From Syngnathus acus (lineage: Eukaryota; Chordata; Actinopteri; Syngnathiformes; Syngnathidae): DNA of 64,000 nt. The stretch is taken from the NCBI RefSeq assembly GCF_901709675.1, contig NC_051087.1, positions 948,001 to 1,012,000 on the forward strand. Direction: 5' to 3'. A program made the position numbers and the translations under genes. Of the stretch, positions 40,836 through 52,240 are shown one piece after another (within the stretch, counting starts at the first letter, position 1; each line of letters begins with the position of its first letter). The notes below the pieces were generated by a model. The model ran no database searches and was not told where the DNA came from. It saw nothing but the letters and a program-made list of their open reading frames with translations.

Positions 40836-40957
40836 GCGTGCTAATTAGAGCGGAGACACCATCTTTGCTTCTTTCTTGTCGCACATTTTGTTTAGCGACG
40901 TGCTAATTAGCGCTGAGACGCCATCTTTGCGTCTTTCTTGTCGCACACTTTGTTGTT
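40836..40957. repeat. Two-copy tandem duplication, 62 bp unit
   Basis: Units beginning GTGCTAATTAG at 40838 and 40900 share CCATCTTTGC, TCTTTCTTGTCGCACA and a TTTGTT end, with only a few substitutions. Confidence 0.75.
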
Positions 40958-43900
40958 GTCGTTGATACAACACTGGGCGGCATGTTGTGAGAAACATGAA
41001 GGAAATGCCACGTTTAGCCCATCACAGAAACATCACTTGTTAGCATACAATGAAAAGAAGGCTAATCGTCCACATTGATGAATCCTGCCCTATCATTTCG
41101 TTCGTTGGACTACCGGCATACATTTTTTTTTGCAACCGCAGCGATTCAGTGCACGCCATTACTCCTCGCATGTTTTATTGGCCTGCACAAAACGATGTAA
41201 TGCTTTTCTACTGATTAACCTCGATTTAAAACTTGGACACGTACTCCGAGTGCTGCAAGGTTTGCTTTCATCAAAACCATTTTCAATTATAATCCAGAGA
41301 GATTAACAGGAGAAAAATGACAATGAGAAATGCTAATCTGAGAGAAAAAAGTGCGATCATAGCACTTGATCGAACAAGTCGGTCAAAATGGCCACCGACA
41401 CGTCTACGACAACAATCTGGTGTTACGACTTTAATTCTTCCACAAAAATATTAATAATTTCAAACATTGGAAACAAACCTGTAAATTCACTTCATAGCGT
41501 TTTTGAGCTTTTTTTTTTTTTTTTTTTAGCTTGACGACTGTTTAACTGTCAAGTTGACTTGTGTCCACCCCCCTGAGGTGAAGCAGCATGTGGCTCATTC
41601 CCCGAGGCTGCTCCGTGTTTACTAAACAGCTGCCGTGCCGGTGGCGAGGACTTTATGCCAGGAATACACGCAAATGATTTATTTCTTCATTAGGACGTCC
41701 AGTGATTCCACGCTGACCCACAACACAGGAGTGCACAGGAAGGGACTCGCATGACAAACGACGTCAGTCTCTGTGTGTGTGTGTGTGTGTCCAAGGAAGT
41801 TGTGCATTCATGGACATGTGAGACAACAGCAGGGAAGAAGAGAACATGCTGGCTTTGCTTTATTACGTTTCCCCGGTGTTTGTTTGGCAAGCTCTCCAAT
41901 AAAAAAAAGTGAAGCGGCCTGTAGGGGGCAGTAGTGCGCATGACAAACTCGCAAAAGGGATTGACAGTGGACAGCCTGGTTGGGCGTGTTTGAGAGTGGA
42001 GACAGCGGCTTGATTTTTATTTTATCATTTTTTTTCAGACTTTTTTTACTTGACGGGGTCTTTAACCTTTGTAATCTCTGAACAATAGTTTCAAAAATTC
42101 ATGAAGAGAAATGTGTCAGTGGCTTTCTAAAGATAGAAAACAAAATGTATAAATGATGCAGATGAATCGTTCCCGGTGGGGGAACACCGTGAAGCCGACT
42201 AGTCTCAACGACCAGCACACACACAGCTTTTGAGCAAAATGTGTTGTGAGGGTCTGTGGGAAACCACCCAGCAGTGGATCTGCTACATTTCAAATCAATA
42301 TTACATATCATGGCACAGAGAAAATGTCGCAATGGGCGACGCAGCGTTTAACGAATTGTATTTGTTTGCAAAGGTTGCATTGCGGCTGGCCTCGTGTGCA
42401 ACGTGAACGCCGCGCAAAGGTCCGGCCAGGATTTCATGGGTCACGTGAGCGATGATTAAATTGCAATTATTTCAATCGATGGGCGGCGGCGCGGCATCCC
42501 TAGCGGATATTAGCGTCTTGGCTGCGGCGTGCTCCGAGACGCGTGCGGCCTCATTTAGACGTTTTGCCGTTGGAGCCTGCCCGCCTGTTGTTCGGATGAA
42601 GACGGCCGAGAGACAAAAGGCGTCGCCAACGTGACGGCCCGGACTTAAGCTGTATGCACAGAGCAGAACCTCCCGAAAAGTCTCATCAAGTCCGCCATTT
42701 TGGCCTGAATCTGACCTTTACGGCCTCCGGACACAAATGATTTATCCCCCAATGACACTTTCACTGGGCGACCCACATAAAAAGTCTAAAAAAAAAAGCT
42801 CGGGCCGTTCGATGCCACTTTTTGTTCAGACCGATCGATCCCAGTATGAATACTCAGCTCTTGAGTTGTCATCGATACCGATACCAAGCACCGATACCAC
42901 TAGGAACTTCAATTTTAAATTCATAAAATTTCCCCCGAAACATAACTCATAATTTTAAATAAAATAAAAAAATCAAATTACAATATAAAAATATAAAAAC
43001 AAGAATAAAAAATCAATTGAGGCTGCTATTGGCAGTACACGTGATGACAGCAAGTGGCAAAATGTTTTGAAAGGTGTTAATTGCATTTGAAAGCTATTTC
43101 CTTCCTCCCTGCAGGTGGGCGAGACCAAATCAGCACATGTTGCATCATCTTGAGCCCATCTGCATGAAGTATAAAAACCAACCGAACCCTTCGAGATCCG
43201 TTCGCTCACTCTCGCTCCGTCTGCTGTGATGTGCATGTGTGTGTTGTGTGCACACACACACTCCCCCCCCTCCCCTTTCTCCCTCTCTCCCTCGCCGAGT
43301 TGACACTCAGTGGCTGTGTGGAAGGCGTGCTTAGCGGATGCTCGGCGATTGCTGGGAACGCCGGGAATATCGTGTCGTGTCTTTCGGCAATTTGTCGTCG
43401 GTGCAGTGGCGGTCAGTAACATTTTCGCTTTTTTTTCTTGTCTTCCTAAACTTTCACTCATTGAGAATGTATTTCACTCCTCTATGCATGTATTGTCGCA
43501 TCAAGAGCAGTAGAATCCAAATATTGGTTAAGATATTGAAGGGGAGTATTAAAAAGAATATTTTGTGTGTTTTTCCTCCACAGTGCGGCGATGGCGGGGT
43601 GGGGTGGGTGATGTTTGTGGGGGTCTCATATGAGCTCCACCTGCCTGGAAGGTAAGAAAGTCTATTCGAGGCAGATGTTGGAATTATCTCAAGCTGACAC
43701 GCGCCCGCGGGAACGCAGGAAAAACTGCGACGGCCTCAATGAGGACTTAGGACATTTTTTTTCGTACCCCCCGCCTCCATTTTGCTCCATAGATTGAAGG
43801 AAAGGAAAGGACCAACAAACATTTTTGCTTATTTTTGGGCTCTTTGGATGGATTTGAACACACACAAAATATGTTCATAAAAAAAGTGTAGAGCAGAAAT

Positions 43901-44576
43901 TTTGATTTTAGTAAGTGGCTGCCAAAAAAAAGAACAAAGTTCAAAACATGTAGCTAATTGTTTTTCACGTTGGCTGACTCAAATCAAAGAGAAGACTTCC
44001 AAAATGGACTTGGCTTGAAATGACAAAATTCAAAAGCAAAATCCGTGTCAGCTGACTCACCCTGAGCCCATTTCAGACCTTGAGACTCCAAGTTCAAAGA
44101 TGGCGGCAAAGTGGTGCAACTCCACCACGGCTCCGGCGCCAGACTCTTAAATTGGGATGATGGGATTCTATTGCTGAGCCCAAAATGGAAACATTTCATT
44201 TAAACTCTCGTTAGAGGGAGGATATTAGTCATTTGAAAGTGTCGAGCAAAGCCCGATCCCTATCGTCCTTCCAATTAATTAGCTGCCGTTATGTCTGCTT
44301 CGGCCAAAGAAATCAGCGCTGTGAGGCGCCTTTACTTCCAAAAAAACGACATTTTCCATCCGGAGCAGACCCACAAAAAAGTCGGAGGAAGCCGTGATTG
44401 AAAAAAGACGGGGAGCCTGCATTTTGTTTTGTAAAAGAGCCCTAAAAAGGAAAATCGGCACCCTTCAACGAGGAGGCCCACAAAAAAGTCGGCTTCTGAA
44501 GACGCAAAAACGCCGGACCATGGCCATTCGGGACAAAGAAAGCTGGATGAATACTTTTTGAATGCGAGGAGGCATC
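40958..44576. other. Intergenic DNA upstream of the GPCR
   Basis: No gene recognised. It includes a CTCF-like site (41917-41935), a short (GT)n (41772-41791), a C-rich run near 43263-43290 and an AT-rich patch (42900-43015). The GPCR leader is presumably in the last few hundred bases. Confidence 0.35.
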
Positions 44577-46995
44577 ATGGATCCTCTCCAGAAGGGGCCA
44601 CTCAACGACACGCCGGGCCTCGGGCCCGAGCCGTCCCCCGACGAGGTGTCGGACCTGGAGAGCATGCTGCTGTGGACCCTGCACGAGCCCGGCACCATCG
44701 CCTTGACCCTCATGTACAGCTTGTCCTTCCTGCTGGGCGTGGTGGGCAACCTGATGTCCCTGCGGGTGCTCACCAACCGGCGGAGTCGGCGTCTGGCGGG
44801 CGTGAGCGCCACCCGCAGCCTGCTGGTCAACTTGGCCGTGTGCGATCTGGCCGTGGTGTGCGTGTGCATGCCCATCACGCTGGGCAGCCGCATCTACACG
44901 GCGTGGGTGTACGGCGACCTGCTGTGCCGCGCCGTCCCCTTCACGCAGGCCGTGTCGGTGTCGGCCAGCGTCCTGACGCTCACCGTCATCAGCGTCAACC
45001 GCTACTACAGCGTACGCTCGCCGCTCAGGGCGCGCTCCATGTTCACCCGCCGACGCATCCTGGCCACCGTGGCCGTGGTGTGGGCCGCCTCGTCCGCCAT
45101 GTGCGCACCCATCGCCGTGGTCAACCGGCGGCAGGAGATCAACTTTGAGACCTTCTCCATTCTGGTGTGCCAGGAGGAGTGGCCCAAGCATCGCCTCAAG
45201 CAAGGGTACGTACGTACTACAAAATGGCGGCTCGGCTCGGGACTGGCTTGGGGGTCCCTTTGGGGTCCCAGAGATACTTGCAGCGTGCGATCGGGTTGAG
45301 GATGGCCCCCACAGGGTTTTGAGGTCTGAACATCTGGGAATGCTGCCTTTAATATGCCCTTGAGGTTTTTCTTGCTCAAGTGAGTCTAGAAGGTCGATGA
45401 GGAGAGAAGTGGAGTGTCGTTTTGAGTGAGGGTGTCATATTGAGGCGGAGCTTTAAGGTCAGGGTTAGCGTGGTTGGGTTAGGTCGAGAAAAAAATAACA
45501 ATACATCCAAATATGTACAGATGTAATCAGATGGTTAGGCTGAACTAAATTCAAATTCAATAAGAAATACACCAAAATACAGCTGTAGCCAGATGGTTAG
45601 GCTGAAATAAATTAAAATCAAATAAAAACTGAAAAATACAGCTGTATCCAGACAGTTAGGCTGAAATAGATTAAAATTAAAAATACCTCAAAATACAACT
45701 GTATCCAGATGGTTAGGCTAAAATGAGTTCCGGCTTAGTCGCGTTCTAAAACGCGTTGGTCGCTGGGTTCGATTTGTTTGCCCGAGATCTGTTTTCTAGC
45801 ATGCATCCATCCATCCGTCCTGCTGAAGCGCTTCCAAATTGACCAGTCAGTCGGCGATGTTCCTCGCTTCTCTCGCCAATAATTAGCCACCATGAACTGC
45901 TGCTCTCCGGTGACCCTTGAACTTGAGAAGGAAAGCTGCTTAATCAAGATTCATGACAACCGTCCCTCATTTGCATTTTGCTCACAGTGGTCTTCTTTGG
46001 AAGCAAAAAAAAAGTTTTTTTTAAAAGACTTTGATGGTGGTAAGGAGTGACTCCCGCTTTGACCCCTTTAAAAATTAAATGCAGATCTTGTTTTGCCGCG
46101 GAATAGCAATGAACTGCAGACAAGTTTTTGGAAGCTGAAAAATGTCTCATTCCCCTGTAGATACAACGTGCTGCTGTTTGCGATGCTCTACTGCCTTCCC
46201 GTCACCTTCAACCTGACCATCGGCTTCCTGACGGGTCTGCGTCTGTGGGGCGGCGCCCGCTCGGCCTTCGCCGACCTGGACCCGCGTAGCCAGGCCCTGC
46301 ACGCCTCCCGCCTGAAGAGCCGGCAGAAGATCGCCAAGATGGTGGTGTGTCTGGTGCTGCTGTTCGCCGCTTCGTGGCTGCCGCTCTACGTGGCCGATTT
46401 GTGGATCGACCGCGAGCTGCGCCCGCCACCCTGGCTCCTCCAGACCCGACCGTTCGCCCAGTGGTTGGGCCTGACCAACTCCAGCCTCAACCCCATCTGC
46501 TACTGCTTCATCGGGGACCTCTACCGCTCGGCCAAGGTGATCCGGACGCGCTACTATCAGAAAGTGGCCGCCCTCTTCGGGGGCGCCTCATTCGTCAGTT
46601 CGGGGGCGGAGGCGTCCCCGTCGGCGCCCGCCGCTACCGAGCGGGACCACGTGGGAGTCGGCGTATCCGATTCGGTAGCCGCCGTTCCGCGCCTGCTGAT
46701 CAAGGATCTCGGCCAGACGGGGTCCAACAACGGATCGGGGCACAGCATTTCGGACTGGTGCCGTTCTAGCCCGAGCGTGTGCGAAACTAGCGGCGGGCTT
46801 TTCCCCTGCAGGTGGCGCCCTTTTGACACCACCCCGGATTCCTCCCTCGGCACCTTTCCATTGGACTTTCTGCCGTCGCGGAGACACTCGGCCCACGAGA
46901 ACTTTGGGCCCTTCCTCCTGAGGTTGGAATCTGGAATAGACTGGAATCTTCCTGCCAGGAGGCATTCGGTCGTCCGCCAATCGGCTGCGTGTTGA
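44577..46995 (+). CDS. Class A (rhodopsin-family) GPCR, probable peptide receptor, unassigned
   Basis: Two exons (44577-45205, 46161-46995) encode 487 aa, split in extracellular loop 2. Seven hydrophobic segments are visible: TM1 with GN (57-58), TM2 LAVCD (Asp90), TM3 with Cys117, which can pair with Cys198 in loop 2, TM4, TM5, TM6 SWLP (281-284) and TM7 NPICY (320-324). The TM3 end reads NRY (141-143) where most receptors have DRY. An NDT sequon at residue 10 suits an extracellular N-terminus. The pattern AVSVSASVLTL before NRY and CQEEW before TM5 resembles orexin, QRFP and NPFF-type receptors, so a neuropeptide ligand is the best guess. I cannot assign an orthologue. The tail (about 345-487) is long, Ser-rich and has two RRHS (PKA-type) sites. 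The ATG at 44577 (A at -3, G at +4) is preferred over the in-frame ATG at 44562, which has T at -3. Confidence 0.85.
45517..45724. repeat. AT-rich minisatellite, about 60 bp unit
   Basis: Three full units and one partial unit start at 45517, 45579, 45638 and 45695. Each carries TCAGATGGTTAGGCTGAA- or CCAGATGGTTAGGCTGAA-like cores followed by AT-rich sequence. It lies inside the GPCR intron. Confidence 0.8.
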
Positions 46996-47729
46996 ACACA
47001 ATGTTTCAGAAGCCATCAATCACTCAAGGTATTATTTGCTGCATTGGAGCCCGCCTCCTCATTGCGCCGCTGGAAAAGTCCAAAGACAGCAAAGATACGG
47101 CCCGCTTGGTCAAATCACAATCAAGCAGCTCGGGGGTCGTTACCCCCGAGAAGGGAATCTGCTGAGAGTAGAACCGGCCCATGAACGTTGAGAAGAACAC
47201 GCGTGAGAGTTGATGTTAAAAACGGGTTTTAGCGCCGCAGATGACGCTCGAGCATCCTTAAGGCGCTCGCTCTCTGCTGGCGCGAAAACGAAAGCTGTGG
47301 GAAAATGGATTGATTTTGGAAAGATCCCATCAAGCATCACGCTTACGTTGTGTCTTCATGGTCACTCCAAAAGAACCTCTCGGGGTCGTAGAAAATGGAT
47401 TGTTTTGGTCAAATGGTAAAGTCTCACAATGAGTCTTTTAGCCCCCGCCGAGTTCTGAAATGATTCGACACGGTTTTTGGCGCCGGCGTCCCAAAGGAGC
47501 TTTCTGGGCGGCACTCGAGCAGATAAAAAAACGTGAAAGCTGATGGTGACATTCTTCTCCTTTCATCTGCCCGAAAAATTTGCCCTTTCGTCAACAATGT
47601 GTGCAGACAGCTTTTTTTTTTTTTTTCCTTGGTCAGAGTCTTGGTCGCAGTGTGGACAGCAAGCAGCTCGTGTGGTTTGATCCGCATTTTTCCTGTACGG
47701 CAGCATGAAATTTTGTCGGTCAAAATAAA
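46996..47729 (+). other. GPCR 3' UTR
   Basis: Runs from the TGA (46993-46995) to AATAAA at 47724-47729. No other gene is seen in it. Confidence 0.45.
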
Positions 47730-49803
47730 GGAAACGCACTAACGACCTCTTGTTTGTCGTCGTTGTCGGCTTTGTTTGGAAAAAAACAAGGCTCGGCTAG
47801 AAAAGAAAAATGTCCACATCTGCTGAGTCACCTGTTGGCATTGTGCAAGTGTCAAGCGAGATTCCCTGCACATGTACACTCGTCCTTGTGACGACCAAAT
47901 GACGTCCGTGCTCTGCTTTTATTCGTTAGCACGCTACTGTTATTTACACTTGTTTCTCATTCACATCCTGCACAAAAACGCAGAGGCAAGGGTTGGCCTT
48001 GACCTCGAACAAAAGCGCACTTAAAAAGGATGCTGGTGGTCAGCAGCAACAAGGCTGCATCAGCACAAACGCAGGCACAGGCACATGCAGGCATTTTGGA
48101 ATCATTCAAAATTATTTAGCATTAATGATTCTTTTCAACATTAAGAATTTGACATTTATATAATTATATAGTATATGAATATATATAATTTTGTTTTATA
48201 TTATATATAAAATTAAATTGATAAATTTCAAGAAAAAGTGTCCATTGTGAGAGGAAGCACTGAAAGGTCAAGGAGCACTGTTGGCGGCTGGCCCAAAAGT
48301 GTGAGAGCAGGCTCCAGCCATCTTCCCCGTGCAGGCAGGAGCAAAGACAGAACATCTAAAACGATCATCTCTGGTGAGTACGACGCATTTCGTTTCAAGT
48401 TTGGATGGTTTTGTCTCGGCACTCGATAAATATTGATTGTAAAGCGAGATGTTGTCGTGTCACGGAGAGCTTTGGGCTTGTTTGGATGTACCGTGCTGCA
48501 AGATATTAGCGAGTGTCGGGCTCGTTCTCGCAGTATTTGGCTCTCGGACAATGCACCAGACTCGGTTTGACAGCTACACACACACACACACACACTTTTT
48601 GCAGGGGCATGACAGGAGGGGGCGGGGCTGTATGAATGTGCATGCGGCGAAAAAACTGTGTTGGGCTGAGATGGAACTGTTGATGCTTCAAGCGTCCTTT
48701 CCACCAGCGGCAACATCAGCCGTGATAATGTGCACCAACTTCACACTGCAGGAGTGTGAAATGGAGGACCTCTTGACTTCCAAACACGTTCAAGCCATTA
48801 GCTTCCTGAATCTTCATCATCATCGTGAAGGCAACTTTTAAAAAAACCAAATTCGAATGAAAATGATGGTCGAAAACAACTGCAACGACTTTTTGTGATG
48901 CTCATTTGTGGAAATCGAGCTTTTAATTGCCATTTCCTGGTTGTTGTTTTTTTTTAGGGGGCGTGGCTAAAAGACTTGTATGGCTTGATTGATGGTTGAG
49001 CGGGGCGTGGTTTCAGCCCGCAAGATATAATTAGCGATATTTTGGAGCCTCATTTTTTACACTTGGCAGTTTGGATTTCTTTTTCGTCTTTTCTTTTTAA
49101 GCCTAAATGCAAGACATTTTTATTGCCACTTTTTTGACAAATGATCTTAAGAATGATCTTAAACACATACACGAAACTGCGTCACGACCTTTTCAGTGTT
49201 TTGTTTTCTCTCCCCATCATTCATTGAAATGAGATAAAGGTTGGCGTCAAACGTTGCCGCTCGCATCCGTCATTGTCACGGATTTCCAATCTCCCCATCA
49301 AGTCAAGCAGAAAAAGACTTTTTCTTCTTCCTGACCTGCATGGCGCCAGAGAGCCGAGCTGGGCGTGCCTCTTCTCCGAAGCTCATGAAGACTAATGGGC
49401 CTTGGAAATAGGCTGCGTCCTGTTTTCCATCAAAAAATGAGGCAAGAAGAAAAACGATGTAGTCACGTCTACTCGCAGGTGAAATGATGATGGCGGAAGC
49501 TGCATTTGGATAAAATGATTTCTGGGAGTCACAGCAGCTGGTTTCCGCAGCTCCTCTCAAGTCATCAAGTACTTTTGTCCGACACGTAGCACGGACACTT
49601 GCCGATTGTTGTGCCAGAAATAACCGCAGCCGCTTTATCGTAAACAGATGAGTCAAAAGCGCCCTCGTGATGTCTGCTAGCTAAAAGTAGGACTCTGCGT
49701 CTGTCTCCGGCCCGAGGGCGGCTCTGCGTCACACGACTGACCTGAAGGCGCTGCGCTAGCTGTCCTAGGCCCCAAATTAGCGCCGTTAAAATACACGAGC
49801 TGC
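47730..49803. other. Intergenic DNA between the GPCR and MAD1L1, part 1
   Basis: Contains an AT-only patch (48160-48230) and a CA run (48576-48595). No supported coding frame. Confidence 0.35.
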
Positions 49804-49963
49804 TGCACCAAAGTCACGTCTGCCACGCAAAGTTATGCTACGCTAATAACGCAAGATGCACCAAAGTCACATCTGCCATGCAAAGTTATGCTACGCTAAC
49901 ACAAGATGCACCAAAGTCACGTCTGCCACACGAAGTTATGCTACGTTCACGCTAACACAAGAC
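49804..49963. repeat. Three-copy tandem repeat, 50-57 bp unit
   Basis: Units start at TGCACCAAAGTCAC (49804, 49857, 49907), each followed by TCTGCCA and AAGTTATGCTACG. It is followed by CCATCCGTCC microsatellite DNA at 49988-50016. Confidence 0.8.
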
Positions 49964-51898
49964 GACATTCAATGAATGGCTGTCTTTCCATCCATCCGTC
50001 CGTCCATCCGTCCGTCAACACGTCTTTTGTTCCATTTTTTTCATCTCTCTGAGAGCACACGGTTTAACGCCACAATCTAATGATGTGTCATCCCTCGCTG
50101 CGTGACAGGCCGGGCCTGCTTTGTAAGCAACGCACTTGACTTTTCCACGTCTCTCTGCACTTTTGTCTGACGACACCGACGGAATAATTCATGATGGCTC
50201 CTCTGCCTTGCGTTGGCAATAACGTTGATAATACGGCGCTGGAGTACGCTTGGCTTCACTTTCCGCCACCGCGCTATCTGTGTTTGAGTGGCACTCTGTG
50301 AGCTCGTACACTTTGAGGAACACTCCAGCAGAAATAATCACCTACGGCAAATCTTTCAGGGGGAAAGAGAACGGTCGTCCGTGAGCAAGATCAAAACTCA
50401 AGAAGTAGATTTACGGCAAATATTATTTTGTTTTGCCCCGAAGGAGGAGAGACCTGTACAGGCTATTTATTTGCATCTGTATGTTTATTTGGGGAATCTC
50501 AGCTACATTTGACATCATTTGGATGGGTAAATGATTCACGAAATTAGCTGGAAAACAAGTCGTCTAATAAATAAATCTATTTTATTATTTTCCATTTCCA
50601 ATTTCGCGGACCGCGTGCAATACCGCCACGGACCACTAGAGACCCATGGACCGCCGGTTGAAAATCCTGCAATCTTACTACTTTTTCTTGAATGCTACAA
50701 GTTGGCTGGTGCTGTTTATGATTGACGGGCGGTCTCAGGGTGAGGCCATCGTCGGATTTCTCTGACTTAGTGACCGCTTCCTTCGAGGTCAAGGTCAGCG
50801 TTGCGGCCATTTTGAATGACAAGCGGCCGGCGCAATCAGGCAGAGTGCATGATAGTGGGAGTTTCCTTTCTCAAGCATTAATTCAAATAGTAATAATCAA
50901 AATGAATGCTTCCTTTTTATCTATTTTAATTAAAGTGGGCAAAAGCGTGACTGCTCGAATGCAGCATGGCGATTGATGGGCAACAGGTATGACCTTGCCT
51001 GTGTTGCGCCGGGAATAAAACGAGAGGGCAACAAAACAACGTCGTAGCTACTCTGTAGAATTTATACGACTTGCTCTCCACGGTGTGGAGTGCGACGGAA
51101 CGACAACAGGTCACCGTCGATGAGCGTTTCCACTCGAGTCGTCAATCCACGATATCGCTAATGGTGGACGGACGCTCTTGATGTACGACGGCCGTGTTGC
51201 CGTTTCTGCGATGTAAGCGCGAGACGGTCTTGAGAAATGGACGAGCCGGGATGAAAATCGATAGGACGAGGAGCCTGATGGATGGGCCGACTCCTCGGCC
51301 GCGACTGCTCCGAGCGGAAGGTCCTGCCGGCGCTCATCGCCGCGAATGACTCATGTCGTACGTCATCCTAATAAAAAGTCAACCTGAGACATAGTATACC
51401 ATATGAATCATATTAGAGATGATATAATATCCACCACGTATGTCAAATGAAAAGGAGCTTTTCCTGTCTGAGACGCGAATGAAGCGTGAGCGCCGCCGCC
51501 GCCGCCGCCTCCTCCCGACGGGTCCCCGAACGAACGGATGTCCGCTGAGTTGACGCAGGTATTTCTTCTTGCCTTCTCCTCTCACACAGCTTTAATGAAA
51601 GAACACTTTGTCAAGCATTCAATGGAAAATGACAAGCTTTATTTGCACAAGATGAATCACAGGATTGACTCAAGGCTGATTGTGAATTATTTTTCATTGC
51701 CAACGTCAAGGTGCGTCATTACCGCCGCCGCCGCCGCCAAGGGTTTGTTATACACTCCAATTGATTGTCCTGCTGAAATATGAACGATTGTATCGCTGTA
51801 GCTGCAGCTTTCGACCCCGACCAAATCCCTCGTTAGTTTTGGAAACAACAACAAAAAAGTAGCACAACAGCATAATGATTGCCTCTGTGTATTGTAAT

Positions 51899-52240
51899 GT
51901 CACTTGCGGAGTCCCGCGTGGCGCTGACCTTGGCCCTCTATTATTCAGCGTTTATATGCTTCCTTTTAAACTTTTTCATGTCGGGACTGATTACTGAGAG
52001 CAGCTCATGTTTTTTTTCGCAACGCCTCATTGATAATATTATTTACTGGACCTCAGGCAATCAATGGAATCATTGATCCCGCTGATCAGAACCTACTGCT
52101 ACTAAATTGCCTGGAAATACATATTGATTTTAAAGGCTCTCAGAAAAGAAACATCGTGTAACTCACGGCAATAAAACCTGGCAGTATTGTAACGTCACTT
52201 GCGGAGTCCCGCAGGGACCTGTACTCGGCTCTTTTCATAT
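51899..52240 (+). mobile_element. Duplicated LINE reverse-transcriptase fragments
   Basis: Two relics of the same RT block: 51899-51967 reads VTCGVPRGADLGPLLFSVYM and 52193-52240 reads VTCGVPQGPVLGS. Both match the GVPQGSVLGPLLF motif of L2/Rex-like LINEs and start with the same GTCACTTGCGGAGTCCCGC-like DNA. The sequence between them carries decayed LINE-like text. Confidence 0.55.

Noticed and set aside
44442-45203. 253-codon minus-strand open frame (His/Gly/Arg-rich)
   Set aside because: Exact antisense of GPCR exon 1; composition is typical of a GC-rich shadow frame.
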